NCBI GenBank assembly: GCA_009667805.1
Contig: RXON01001491.1
Location: 1-64,000 of the forward strand
Length of the DNA: 64,000 nt
Reading direction: 5' to 3'
Origin: Leptobrachium leishanense
Taxonomy: Eukaryota > Chordata > Amphibia > Anura > Megophryidae
Below, piece after piece: positions 38,039 to 49,994 of this stretch (within the stretch, counting starts at the first letter, position 1; each line of letters starts with the position of its first letter). Below the pieces are notes generated by a model that was given only the letters and a program-made list of their open reading frames with translations, did not search any database and was not told the origin of the DNA. The translations under genes and the position numbers were made by a program.

Positions 38039-38517
38039 CCAATGCCCGGTTTAAATGGAGACAGGCAGGGAGGTGGTTGCATGAGGCGTGGCTTGAGTGG
38101 GGGGCGTGGCCTGGTGAAGGTCTTTAAAAACCCTCAGTGTATTCTCAGCAGTTGCCAGATCGTGGTTATCCATACCTGAGCTCCTTGTACCTGACTGCTA
38201 TATTGAATTTACCCGTTATTGACCTCTGCTTGTTTCTGACTATTCTGCCTTCTGTTGCCCTAGACCATTTTCTTGTACTACGCCACTGCTCTGATATCGA
38301 CCCGGCTATTCCATTTGACCATTCTGATCTCTGTATTCCTGATTCTGGCTCGGCTGACTACTCCCCGTGTTGTTAACCCTTTCTGTCTAGCTAGTTTACC
38401 TGGCCAATTTTAAGGACCAGACGGTTAGAGATCTTTCACGGCTACTCTGTTGGTAGCTTCTGGGCTCTGGAGTGTGGGGTGTTAAGTACTGCGTGGTGGG
38501 ATCTGGGAACCGTGACA
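37972..38517 (+). repeat. 3' LTR of the Gypsy element
   Basis: Same ends as the 5' LTR. Preceded by the purine run gagaggggggta (about 37959-37970), the likely plus-strand primer. Confidence 0.93.
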
Positions 38518-38744
38518 CTCACGTCACAATGTCCCTCCCTGAGCGGCGACGTCTAGGTCGGCCGGACGCAAAAAGTGGGAACTGCAGGACTTCTGCCCCA
38601 GTTATGTGATGTCATCTGGCGGTTACCACGCCAAATCTTTATATGGAGCGCAGGGCGGCGATCTAATAAATACCATGTATTGTGACGTCACAAAGAAAGG
38701 ACTGGAAACACATGTGTTTTACACAGCGTGCGCCGAAACCGGAC
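38518..38744. other. Spacer between the Gypsy element and the 25-bp array
   Basis: Starts with the right target duplication CTCAC. Contains tatgtgatgtcatctgg and gacgtcacaaag (CRE-like TGACGTCA-type words). No gene. Confidence 0.4.
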
Positions 38745-40157
38745 TCTGTCCCTCCACACAGAGAACGCCGTGCCCTCCACACAAAGAGAACGCCGTGCCC
38801 TCCACACAAAGAGAACGCCGTGCCCTCCACACAAAGAGAACGCCGTGCCCTCCACACAAAGAGAATGCCGGGCCCTCCACACAAAGAGAATGCCGTGCCA
38901 TCCACACAGAGAATGCCGTGCCCTCCACACAGAGAACGCCGTGCCCTCCATACAAAGAGAACACCGTGCCCTCCACACAGAGAACGCCGGGCCCTCCACA
39001 CAAAGAGAACGCTGCACCCTCCACAGAAAGAGAACGCCGTGCCCTCCACACAAAGAGAACGCCGGGCCCTCCACACAAAGAGAACGCCGTGCCCTCCACA
39101 CAAAGAGAACGCCGTGCCCTCCACACAAAGAGAACGCCGTGCCCTCCACACAAAGAGAATGCCGTGCCCTCCACACAAAGAGAACGCCGTGCCCTCCACA
39201 CAAAGAGAACGCCGTGCCTCCACACAAGAGAACACCGTGCCCTCCACACAAAGAGAACACCGTGCCCTCCACACAAAGAGAACGCCGTGCCCTCCACACA
39301 AAGAGAACGCCGTGCCCTCCACAAAAGAGAACGCCGTGCCCTTCACACAAAGAGAATGCCGTGCCATCCACACAGAGAATGCCGGGGCTCCACAAAAGAG
39401 AACTCCTTGCCCTCCACACCATGAGAACACCGTGCCCTCCACATAGAGAACGCCGTGCCCTCCACACAAAGAGAACGCCGTGCCCTCCACACAGAGAACG
39501 CCGTGCCCTCCACACAAAGAGAACACCGTGCCCTCCACACAAAGAGTACGCTGCACCCTCCACACAAAGAGAACGCCGGGCCCTCCACACAAAGAGAACG
39601 CTGCACCCTCCACACAAAGAGAACACCTTGCCCTCCACACAAAAAGAACGCCGTGCCCTCCACACAGAGAACGCCGGGGCCTCCACACAAAGAGAACGCC
39701 GTGCCCTCCACACAGAGAACGCCGTGCCCTCCACACAGAGAACGCCGGGCCCTCCACACAAAAAGAAGGCCATGCCCTCCACATAAAGAGAACGCCGGGC
39801 TCTCCACACAAAGAGAACGCCGTGCCCGGCACATAAAGAGAACGCCGTGCCCGGCACATAAAGAGAACGCCGTGCCCGGCACATAAAGAGAACGCCGTGC
39901 CCGGCACATAAAGAGAACGCCGTGCCCTCCACACAAAGAGAACACCGTGCCCTCCACACAAAGAGAATGCCGGACCCTCCACACAAAGAGAACACCGTGC
40001 CCTCCACACAAAGAGAATGCCGGACCCTCCACACAAAGAGAATGCCGGACCCTCCACACAAAGAGAACGCCGTGCCCTCCACACAAAGAGAACGCCGTGC
40101 CCTCCACACAGAGAACGCCGTGCCCTCCACACAAAGAGAACGCCGGGCCCTCCACAC
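38745..40157. repeat. 25-bp minisatellite, left array (cacacaaagagaacgccgtg)
   Basis: About 56 units of ccctccacacaaagagaacg plus ccgtg. Variants include gccggg, gctgca and a short run with cccggcacataaagag (39826-39915). Unit length 25 is not a multiple of three and lacks stop codons on most frames, so very long ORFs appear on both strands; they are not genes. Confidence 0.97.
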
Positions 40158-40994
40158 TGTCACGGTTCACGCCGCAGACGCCGGAAAAAAGGCAAATAAG
40201 ACGCTGTCTTTAAAGAATCAGATCCGTTCCTGCTTTTTCCACTGTCTGGACTGATGTCCAGACACTCAGTAATCCGTTCTGGACTTTCCCATCACCTCTC
40301 CAGCCTCATGTGTGGGCTGGGCCTGCATACCCATAAAAAAAGGCCTCACCCTTCATGCAATGCTTCTGCATTACCCTTCTATCCCTAGAAGCTTCCTGGT
40401 GTGCCTGTCCTGCCTGCTCTGCACAAAGCCCTTCATTGTATCCTGTGGAAACAACCTACCTGCAGTATCCTGTGGAGACCACCCTCATCCCTCATTGCAT
40501 CTCGTGGAATCCATCTACCTGCAGTATCCTGTGGAGACCACCCTCATCTATTGACCTCCTGTGTATGACCTTTTGCTATGGACTTGACCACTCTCTGCCC
40601 GCTGCCTGCCAAGACCTCTGCTTGATATGACCACCCTACTGCTACAGCCCTCCTGATACCTTGCTTATTATTATTCATTCCTTCTACCCTCTGTGTCTTC
40701 TGATCTGCCCCCTGTGTATCCAGTAAGTACCTGTTCTGTTAACCCCTTTGTTACCCTGTGTTCAGTGTCTGTGCCATTCAGTGTCCTGTCCCATCCATTC
40801 TGTGTACCCTGCCCGCTGTTTATATTATACTTTCCACCAGTTTCAATTGTGTTTTATTACTTATTCATTGTCCCCTTTCCTGATTTACTTCTGTTCCTTT
40901 CAGTAATAAACCTTTTTACTTTGCAACCCCAATTATCTGGCTGTTTTGTGTAACCACACCTTGGGCTCGTCAACCCCCTTGCTACACCGTGACA
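40158..40994 (+). mobile_element. Solo LTR (837 bp) inserted in the 25-bp minisatellite
   Basis: Begins TGTCACGGT and ends ACCGTGACA (9-bp inverted ends), flanked by CACAC on both sides (40153-40157 and 40995-40999), a 5-bp target duplication. An AATAAA lies near 40905 and C/T-rich sequence fills the interior. The ORFs inside lack family resemblance. The TGTCACG end and 5-bp duplication suggest a Gypsy-type LTR. Confidence 0.82.
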
Positions 40995-43545
40995 CACACA
41001 GAGAACGCCGGGCCCTCCACACAAAGAGAACGCCGGGCCCTCCACACAAAGAGAACGCCGGCCCTCCACACACAGAGAACGCCGTGCCTCCACACAAAGA
41101 GAACGCCGGGCCTCTCACACAAAAAGAACGCCGTGCCCTCCACACACAGAGAACGCCGTGCCCTCCACACACAGAGAATGCCGTGCCCTCCACACACAGA
41201 GAACGCCGTGCCCTCCACACACAGAGAACGCCGGCCCTCCACACACAGAGAACGCCGGGCCCTCCACACACAGAGAATGCCGTGCCCTCCACACACAGAG
41301 AACGCCGTGCCCTCCACACACAGAGAACGCCGGGCCCTCCACACACACAGGAACACTGTGCCCTCCACACACAGAGAACACCGGCCCCTCCAACACAGAG
41401 AACGCCGTGCCCTCCACACACAGAGAACGCCGTGCCCTCCACACACAGAGAACGCCGGGCCCTCCACACACAGAGAACACTGTGCCCTCCACACACAGAG
41501 AACGCTGTTGCCCTCCACACACAGAGAACGCCGTGCCCTCCACACACAGAGAACGCCGTGCTCTCCACACACAGAGAACGCCGGGCCCTCCACACACAGA
41601 GAACACTGTGCCCTCCACACACAGAGAACACTGTGCCCTCCACACACAGAGAACGCTGTGCCCTCCACACACAGAGAACGCCGTGCCCTCCACACACAGA
41701 GAACGCCGTGCTCTTCCACACACAGAGAACGCCGGGCCCTCCACACACAGAGAACACTGTGCCCTCCACACACAGAGAACGCCGTGCCCTCCACACACAG
41801 AGAACGCCGGGCCCTCCACACACAGAGAACGCCGGGCCCTCCACACACAGAGAACACTGTGCCCTCCACACACAGAGAACGCCGTGCCATCCACACACAG
41901 AGAACGCCGTGCCCTCCACACACAGAGAACGCCGGGCCCTCCACACACAGAGAACGCCGTGCTCTCCACACACAGAGAACGCCGGGCCCTCCACACACAG
42001 AGAACACTGTGCCCTCCACACACAGAGAACACTGTGCCCTCCACACACAGAGAACGCCGTGCCATCCACACACAGAGAACGCCGTGCCCTCCACACACAG
42101 AGAACGCCGGGCCCTCCACACAAGAGAACGCCGGGCCCTCCACACAGAGAACGCCGGGCCCTCCACACACAGAGAACGCCGGGCCCTCCACACACAGAGA
42201 ACTCTGTGCCCTCCACACACAGAGAACGCCGTGCCATCCACACAGAGAACGCCGTGCCCTCACACACACAGAGAACGCCGTGCCCTCCACACACAGAGAA
42301 CGCCGGCCCTCCACACACAGAGAACGCGGGCCCTCCACACACAGAGAACGCCGTGCCCTCCACACACAAGAGAACGCCGGGCCCTCCACACACAGAGAAC
42401 GCCGGGCCCTCCACACACAGAGAACGCCGTGCCATCCACACACAGAGAACGCCGTGCCCTCCACACACAGAGAACGCCGGGCCCTCCACACACAGAGAAC
42501 GCCGGGCCCTCCACACACAGAGAACGCCGTGCCCTCCACACACAGAGAACGCCGGGCCCTCCACACACAGAGAACGCCGTGCCCTCCACACACAGAGAAT
42601 GCCGTGCCCTCCACACACAGAGAACGCCGTGCCCTCCACACACAGAGAACGCCGTGCCCTCCACACACAGAGAACGCCGTGCCCTCCACACAAAGAGAAC
42701 GCCGGGCCCTCCACACACAGAGAACGCCGTGCCCTCCACACACAAGAGAACGCCGGCCCTCCACACAAAGAGAACGCCGTGCCCTCCACACACAGAGAAC
42801 GCCGGGCCCTCCACACACAGAGAACTCTGTGCCCTCCACACACAGAGAACGCCGTGCCATCCACACAGAAGAACGCCGTGCCCTCACACACAGAGAACGC
42901 CGTGCCCTCCACACACAGAGAACGCCGGGCCCTCCACACACAGAGAACGCCGGGCCCTCCACAACAGAGAACGCCGTGCCCTCCACACACAGAGAACGCC
43001 GGGCCCTCCACACACAGAGAACGCCGGGCCCTCCACACACAGAGAACGCCGTGCCCTCCACACACAGAGAACGCCGGGCCCTCCACACACAGAGAACGCC
43101 GTGCCCTCCACACACAGAGAACGCCGGGCCCTCCACACAAAGAGAACGCCGTGCCCTCCACACACAGAGAACGCCGGGCCCTCCACACACAGAGAACTCT
43201 GTGCCCTCCACACACAGAGAACGCCGTGCCATCCACACACAGAGAACGCCGTGCCCTCCACACACAGAGAACGCCGTGCCCTCCACACACAGAGAACGCC
43301 GGGCCCTCCACACAGAGAACGCCGGGCCCTCCACACACAGAGAACGCCGTGCCCTCCACACACAAGAACGCCGGGCCCTCCACACACAGAGAACGCCGTG
43401 CCCTCCACACACAGAGAATGCCGTGCCCTCCACACACAGAGAACGCCGTGCCCTCCACACACAGAGAACGCCGTGCCCTCCACACACAGAGAACGCCGTG
43501 CCCTCCACACACAGAGAACGCCGTGCTCTCCACACATACAGAGAA
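40995..43545. repeat. 25-bp minisatellite, right array (cacacacagagaacgccgtg)
   Basis: About 100 units. The first few (to about 41125) carry the left array's 'cacaaagagaac' form and the rest the 'cacacagagaac' form. A block of about 600 bp recurs (for example the order around 42190-42260 and 42830-42900). ORFs of up to 919 codons span it on several frames of both strands and are artefacts. Confidence 0.97.
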
Positions 43546-43875
43546 CGCCGGATCCAGGGATTCAGAGAATCACGAGGGGCAAAATGGTCATTCTCTTTCT
43601 GGTCGCTCCGGGTCAGCGCCGCAAACAGCGGCTGAGACATGGTCACTGGATTACGGGATGCGCACCATGACTGGTCCAGCCAGAGTCCCCGTGTACAGAG
43701 TATAATAGCGCGAGGCAGAGCTGGGCAGGCAGGGAGGGAGCCTGGACTGGAGTAACAGGGGCAAAGGGAGCTGCAGCTCCAGCCCCAAACTCAGAATAAC
43801 CAGAGATAAATTATCTTCCTGTCAGTTTCCATCGATACAATGAGTTTAACAGGGATGGACACTGGAACAATGGAG
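43546..43875. other. Unassigned spacer
   Basis: Follows the array. No gene recognised. A purine-rich stretch (ggcaggcagggagggag) lies near 43720. Confidence 0.4.
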
Positions 43876-43925
43876 ATATATGTGTGTGTGTGTGTATATG
43901 TATGTATATATATATTATATATATG

Positions 43926-43972
<47 letters not shown>
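43876..43972. repeat. TG/TA microsatellite
   Basis: (TG)n, then tatg-type units, then a pure (AT)n run. It is bordered on both sides by 'cactggaacaatgga' (43860 and 43983), a short direct repeat. Confidence 0.95.
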
Positions 43973-43975
<3 letters not shown>

Positions 43976-44114
43976 AATGGGGCACTGGAACAATGGAAAG
44001 TGAGAAGATTATGGTAAAGGCAACAACCTGCTGCTCCAGGCCCTTCATGTCTTTCATCTCTGCAGGGTGCAGGGTTATACAGTGGTAGTAGGTGCAGAGT
44101 AATATAAGGTTAAC

Positions 44115-44445
44115 ATGGTGCCAAGATATGCAGTTTCAGGGCAGGAGGGCAGAGCCAGAAAGGTTCAGGGCAGAGCAGGAGCAGGGGGCAGAGCCAGAGA
44201 GGGTCAGGGCAGGAGAGCAGAGCATGAGAGGGTCAGGGTGGGAGGGCAGAGCAGGAACAGCGGAGCAGAGCCCTGAGAGGGTCAGGGCAGAAGAGCAGAG
44301 CACGAGAGGGTCAGGGTGGAAGGGCAGAGCCAGAGAGGGTCGGGCAGGAGGAGCAGAGCTGGAGAGAGTTGGGGCAGCGGGAGCAGGGTTGGAGCATCGG
44401 GGCAGCGGGAGCAGAGTTGGAGAGGGTCAGGGCAGGAAGAGCGGA
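44115..44445. repeat. About 30-bp degenerate purine-rich minisatellite
   Basis: Units of gagagggtcagggcaggag plus agcagagcc, with length variation. Confidence 0.85.
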
Positions 44446-44839
44446 GTCTATCGTCCGCGCGGGAGATTTGGGAATTACCTTTCTGAGCCCAGACCTTCAC
44501 AAAAACATTCAAGAACAAACACAATCAGGTTTGATGTTTGGTTTTTTTCGTATTAAGATTTTTTTTTCTTCTTTAGAGTCTTTCCTCGGCAAGCGAATTT
44601 CTGAGCATGAGGCGTCAAAGCCGCACGTTACAGAACCCGGGTGTGTGAGGGAGAAAACCTGGTGGAATGTGAAGATTTCGGGGGGTCTCTGCTTCACTTC
44701 CCCCATTCTGATACAACAGAGAAGATTCACACAATTTCTGTCAAAGAATATTTGGAAATTCCAGAGAAAAGAAAAAAGACAGACTTCCTGCGCGGCTTGA
44801 AATGGTGCAAACATGTTTTACTAGGATCACACAGATAGC
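44446..44839 (+). other. Unassigned; possible splice acceptor
   Basis: A strong pyrimidine tract followed by AG (ttttttttcttctttag, ending about 44575) precedes an open frame, but the reading frames (44369-44800 and 44641-44838) show no family resemblance. It may be a chance acceptor within a repeat. Confidence 0.2.
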
Positions 44840-44880
44840 AAACGTTTCGGGGACGCAGCCCCTTCTTCAGTGCACAGTGC
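44840..44880 (-). ncRNA. Hammerhead ribozyme motif with intact core
   Basis: On the minus strand CTGAAGA (44864-44870) is followed by the stem-loop GGGGCTGCGTCCCC (stem II) and then GAAACG (ending near 44843). CTGANGA and GAAA are the invariant core boxes of the hammerhead. Stems I and III would use the flanks (gcactgtgca upstream, gtttgc downstream). Such motifs are known in Penelope-like elements of amphibians. Confidence 0.65.
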
Positions 44881-44974
44881 CCTTAATACAACAATAGAAA
44901 ATACACCTTCTATACTTACATAAACATAAGGAAAAGGCAGAACAGACATACTCCGGCACACATGGAAAAAAATA

Positions 44975-45156
44975 CAGGGTTATTCAGAGAGCGGTGAAAA
45001 GCAGGAGAATGACTGGAGAATGGAAAATTCTAGGTCAAAATAGCCGATTTGGAAAGTGAGATAAATGGGAGAATGTTTCTGGTTTGGATATTTTTACCTA
45101 GAATTTTCCATTCTCCAGTCAATCTCCTGCTTTTCACCGCTCTCCAAATAACCCTG
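44975..45156. mobile_element. Short foldback MITE (182 bp)
   Basis: The ends are cagggttattcagagagcgg and ctctccaaataaccctg; the arms (gtgaaaagcaggagaatgac; aaaattctaggtcaaaa) pair along nearly the whole length. The first 9 bases match the 863-bp MITE family, so it is probably mobilised by the same transposase. Confidence 0.82.
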
Positions 45157-45845
45157 TTAGTGTATGACAGCGTATGACAAGAATATTTCGAAATTCCTCC
45201 CAATCATACTCCAAATCTATAAATCAGCAAAAGCGTAAATTATGCATATGAGATTTAACTAACACCTCATATCACACACCAAGTCACACACACACATGTC
45301 ACAGAGCTGACATCTGGGTCTCCTCAGAGAGCCACAAGGAACTAACTCTGCTCCAATTTTAAAGACCATTTTTTCCTTTCTCTCGGTTTTGCATTTATAT
45401 ACTGTATGAACAATCTCTGTATGTTATTACTCATGTGGTTTTATGACATGTGGTGTATTTAAAATGTATCCTTTATTGTGTGAGTGTAGATTCAGATGTA
45501 GAAAAGTGTATGTATGTGATTTGCTCCAGTCTCCATTTTGTCCAGCTTACCATCCTTGCTGTATCCTCCATCTTGGGGCCATGCGATCCTTTGTCCTTGG
45601 GACCACACGTCATCCCCAAGATGGAGGATACAGCAAGCCAGCTGATTGTAGGCTTTTCCAAGACCTCATCTGTCTAATCCTCTGGACAATGGGGGAGCCT
45701 GAAAGGGCAAAATGGAGGATACAGCAAGTCAGCTGATTGGAGGTTTTTCCAACACCTCATCTGCCTAAACCCCTGGACAATGGGGGAGCCTGAAAGGGAC
45801 CTGATAGGGCCCAGGAGGCTGGGAAAGGAGCCAATCAGTACTGGT
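45157..45845. other. Unassigned sequence with an about 90-bp tandem duplication
   Basis: Two copies of 'aagatggaggatacagcaag' to 'gggagcctgaaagg' lie at about 45620-45710 and 45711-45800. 45533-45575 is an inverted partial copy (ctgtatcctccatcttgggg). LTR-like but without clear ends. Confidence 0.4.
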
Positions 45846-46369
45846 TGCAATACTATAACTTTAAACAAACATAGCAATTTTCCTATTATAACTACCATAT
45901 ATGAAATTCAAAATAGTCTGTCACTTCTTGCTCATATATCAAAAATGGACGCTGTGCTACACTGATCAGAGGAGACAATAAAACCAACCACACCAGGATA
46001 TGGCCATTTCACTTCTAAATATCAAGATGATAGTCAGAACAGTTTATTATTTCAACATCCAATAGAAACGTTTGTTGTAGAAAAGAGGTTCCTATCCACC
46101 GCACATAGGAATGTGATATAACAACCAATCAGAGAAGATCCATTTCTACATCAGACATCACATAGATTTTGCAGGCATTTCTAAAAGTTAACACAGGATA
46201 TCTATTTTAATCAACTCACTGGCCAGCCTCAAGAGGAAACGAAGCCGAACAGACATTGCACTGGGACGAGAAGGGGGGAAACCACAGTCCTGCATTAAAA
46301 CAGGCTGTTATAAATCATAATTGAATTACAGAATATTTATATATTTATACAGAAAATTAAAATCTAACA
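45846..46369 (-). mobile_element. LTR copy, minus orientation (same family as 59700-60318)
   Basis: The reverse complement matches the solo LTR at 59700-60318: TGTTAGATTTTAATTTTC at one end and gaaaattgctatgtttg near the other, with the shared block acgtttctattggatgttga. Just outside its 5' end (right side) lies a purine-rich AAAGGAAAGAA on the minus strand, as in a polypurine tract, so this may be the 3' LTR of an element whose interior lies to the right. Confidence 0.6.
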
Positions 46370-48769
46370 ATTCTTTCCTTTGATCACATATCACCTGTGA
46401 TCATCTAAAAGATAAACCAAACTTAGCCAATTAAACTAATTATACCTGGGGCTACAGTGTCCTCGCCTAATACCTTTAGATCATTCTAAATGCTCAGAGG
46501 GAAAGAAAAAAATCTGGTAATAATTAATTACTCCTAAAATACCTCACTACCTTTACGATGTACGAAAGGGATTCCTCAAGGAGACCCTTTATGAGCATAA
46601 AAAACACTTATCTATCTAGATTCACTCTTCCAGCGAACCACACTTGGAGCCTGGGTCAAATACCTAATCTAGACATTAAATAACTATTTATTGCCATTTC
46701 CCAAAATATAATTCACCGAACAAGAAAAATATAATAACTTGAATGTAAAAGTTAATTTATCTAATAATCAGCATGAGTCAGATCTATATCTGTGTGTTTT
46801 CAAATGTTCAGCTTCACTCCACAAAACGCATACACACCTGCATTCACGCACACTCTCAAGAAATACATTCTCATTTTCCCAAATCCAATCCTTTCTCACA
46901 CTTATCTAGGGAATTAAATAAAAAAAAATAATATCTCATAATCTAATACCGTAGTCCAAAGTGCGAGATCAAGGTTTGGTCTTTTTCAAAATCCCAGCTT
47001 GAGACGCATAATCATTGAATGTCATCAGAGTTCCCACCATAGGGACTCCTGAACAAGCTGTCTCTTTGCGCTGGTTGCTTTTTACCTTTGACCTTGACAC
47101 AAAATGTCCATGATTCGTTCCATATGCAGTCATTGTGACTGTCAGATTTCTTGTGATGATGAAGATGTGATACGGTTTTAGTAAAAAATAAAGAAATAAA
47201 AAATATGGTATACCCACTAATCATATAAACATTCATTCATTGTCACTCTCAAGTGCTCGAAAACAATAAAATGTTAATTTACACAAGAAGAGACACAGAT
47301 AATACATTTTAAAATTTCCCCACAAAGCCTATGGGCCTCACGCAACAAAAAAAAGAAAATCATATTACTTCTGACTCATTGCATTAGAGAAAAATATATA
47401 TACGCAACTTTGGCTCAAAAGGGAAATAGCCGAAGTGCATACTCCACCCATTTTAATATTTATCAACAAATAATTTATTGATATCTTATCCATTCTTGTT
47501 TGGTGTTTTGAAACAAACCTGGTGTTTATAAAACACACCGATCCCAATAAAATAAAATAAAAAACAACTTTAATTTTACCGAATTAATTTTACCTAATTA
47601 AAACTTTCCTACAATCATTTAGACCTGAATTAAACTATATTCCATATACCACTAAATATGTCATGAAATGGGTTTATGCAAATGCATTAAATTATATGTT
47701 CCTAAATACATTAATTAACTCTAATTTTAATTGGATGTGATCTCCAATAATCCTAAATGTGTCAGGGAAGTTGAACAGTATTGATTGTAACCAAACAACA
47801 AAAATAATTAAATATAAAATAATAAAAGATACAGAATAATTATCACTTGGACAACACAATAATCCATCAACATATAAAAATACATTATTTTCTTCTTTCT
47901 TTGTCTTCTGATCTTATTGGTTCAAAATATAACTGTTTTGTGAAACTGATGTCAGTAATTGATGTGTCTTAAGGTTTATTTCCAAATCAATGACCTTCTT
48001 TAATCGCATGAGTTATCGATGAGTTATTGATAAAAATTCTTCTTTCTTTATATTATTTAAAATGAAATACAACTCCTTTTGTTAGAATGTTTTATTGCCT
48101 GGTGTCTGATAATTCCTTCTTGTTATCCGTTGAATGTAACATTGCAATGTGAAATGATAATGTGTGTTTGAGTAAATTTCCTTAAATTCCAATAGCTATA
48201 TCGATATTGGTATCAAATAATCTTCCATCTAGCTTGATCAGCATCAGTTGCAATATATACGTTGGCATGCGTAGGTAATGGTCACCTAAATCAAAAAAAC
48301 TTGGAAAAAAATATTAATAACCTGTGAAAGTTTAATTAAAATTACATGGATAAAATACTTTAAAGAAACCAAGAATCCATTTTGAAAAATGCACCAAATT
48401 TGGACACAAAGAAAAGAGGAGGGGTCATGAGAGAGACAAAATGGAGGGGGCTAGGAGAAGAATGTGAAAAACCTTTTTTTTTACTTTTGCAATGATCACC
48501 ATTTTTCCTTAAATTCTCTTGTATATTCAAATTAAAAACACATAACACAATATCATAAACTGGGAAAGAAAAAAACATACAGAAGGGCATGTTAAAAATT
48601 GAGACTAAAGATAATTATCAATTATTTATATACACAGATCCCCAATTAGCAATATGACCAAATTAATCAAATGTTTTCTAAAGGAAACCAAAACCTTCTA
48701 TTCCCACTTATCACCTGAATACCCAATAAATCTGCCTGATCTCCTTTCCCTCTTATCTCTTCTAGGTAC
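46370..48769. other. AT-rich region, possible degenerate interior of an LTR element
   Basis: Only short ORFs. One at 47012-47236 minus starts with a hydrophobic, signal-peptide-like run, but has no known domain. There is no RT, integrase or gag motif. Poly-A and AT-rich throughout. I cannot assign a function. Confidence 0.35.
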
Positions 48770-48965
48770 TAACATGCATACTTTAACATTCCTTCGTACA
48801 GCGCTACAAAACCTGTAGGCGCTTTCCACATAAACTTTAATTTTAATGGTTCAATATCACTCTATCCTTTTAGATTGTAAGCTCTTAATACAGTAGGCAA
48901 AGAGGTCCTGTTTATGATGAACCTATATATATATTCCATTGTACAGGATACAGAACCTGTAAATG
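48770..48965. mobile_element. L2-type SINE/LINE tail pieces
   Basis: It contains cgtacagcgctacaaaacc, then ttagattgtaagctctt, then cattgtacag. These are the same words that make up the 38-bp minisatellite, here as single copies. Confidence 0.5.
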
Positions 48966-49159
48966 ACCTCAGTCAGCCATTTTGCCAATTATTTAATAGG
49001 AGGACTCAAATATTAGTACCATCATTATGTCTTTAATAGAGATTATCACTCGCCCAGCAACAAAGAAGACTACACAGGCATACACATCCCTTATGAAAAA
49101 AAAATAACATATTAAGGTGTGGCCAATCCTTTGTGCTGGACTCAAATAAAGAGTGAATA

Positions 49160-49790
49160 AATGAGCTGGGGCATTATCCATGAGCTGGGGCAGTAAATCC
49201 ATGAGCTGGGGCAGTATATCCATGTGCTGGGGCAGTATATCCATGAGAGGAGCTGGGGCAAAATCCTTGAGAGGAGCTGGGGCAGTATATCCATGAGAGG
49301 AGCTGGGGCATATCCATGAGAGGAGCTGGGGCATATCCATGAGAGGAGCTGGGGCAGTATATCCATTAGAGGAGCTGGGGCAGTATATCCATGAGAGGAG
49401 CTGGGGGCATATCCATGAGAGGAGCTGGGGGCATATCCATGAGAGGAGCTGGGGCAGTATATCCATGAGAGGAGCTGGGGCAGTATATCCATGAGAGGAG
49501 CTGGGGCAAAATATCCATGAGAGGAGCTGGGGCAGTATATCCATGAGAGGAGCTGGGGCGATATCCATGAGAGGAGCTGGGGGCATATCCATGAGAGGAA
49601 CTGGGGCAATATCCATGAGAGCTGCTGGGGCATATCCATGAGAGCTCTGGGGCATATCCATGAAAGCTGCTGGGGCATATCCATGAGAGCTCCTGGGGCA
49701 GTATCCACGTGTCCTGGGGGCAGTATCCATGTGTGCTAGGGGCAGTATCCACGTGTGCTTGGGGCAGTATCCATGTGTGCTGGGGGCATT
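49160..49790. repeat. Minisatellite (gagctggggcagtatatcca)
   Basis: About 23 units of 24-29 bp: 'gagctggggcagtatatcc' plus 'atgagag'. The right end is degenerate. Related to arrays at 22204-23090 and 51340-52745. The minus-strand ORFs (SSHGY repeats) are artefacts. Confidence 0.95.
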
Positions 49791-49994
49791 TCCATGTGTA
49801 TCCATGTGCATATGAGAGAGCTCCACAGCAATAAACCTCACAGTAATGTGCGCTGTGTGTATGAGCATTCAGTGTTATATGGGAGTACTGATTTAGGAGT
49901 AAGAGTAGTTAAAAAAAATCTGTAAAACTCGGGGGAGGGGGGGTGACACCATAAGTCACCGCACCGGGTGACACCAACCCTAGTGACGCCACTG
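49791..49994 (-). mobile_element. Terminus of a CAGTGGCGTCAC-type DNA transposon
   Basis: On the minus strand it starts cagtggcgtcactagggttg at 49994 and continues with ggtgtcacccggtgcggtg. It is homologous to 29866-30045. The 49160-49790 minisatellite lies on its inner side. The opposite terminus is not recognised. Confidence 0.6.

Larger units (their letters stand above)
33118..38517 (+). mobile_element. Ty3/Gypsy chromovirus, full-length with both LTRs, coding region broken
   Basis: A 5.4-kb element with 548-bp and 546-bp LTRs, flanked by a perfect 5-bp target duplication (CTCAC at 33113-33117 and 38518-38522). The order is LTR, gag, protease, RT, RNase H, integrase, chromodomain, polypurine tract (gagaggggggtac), LTR, as in chromoviruses. 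The LTRs differ by only about 7 substitutions and one 2-bp indel (about 1.3%), so it is a recent insertion. Several frame changes in gag and the protease/RT part make it non-autonomous, despite the long intact 3' half. Confidence 0.95.

Noticed and set aside
38663..40254. ORFs of up to 491 codons (CVEGTAFSLCGGHGVLF-type and its antisense)
   Set aside because: Same cause: the left 25-bp array.
40933..43705. ORFs of 800-919 codons on several frames of both strands
   Set aside because: They are produced by a stop-free 25-bp repeat. All frames are equally open, the peptide is the same short unit in register changes, and they run through the solo LTR edge.
43791..44088. ORFs with YIYIYI runs
   Set aside because: They come from the (TA)n/(TG)n microsatellite.
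48993..49868. 291-codon ORF on the minus strand
   Set aside because: Translation of the 49160-49790 minisatellite with chance extensions.
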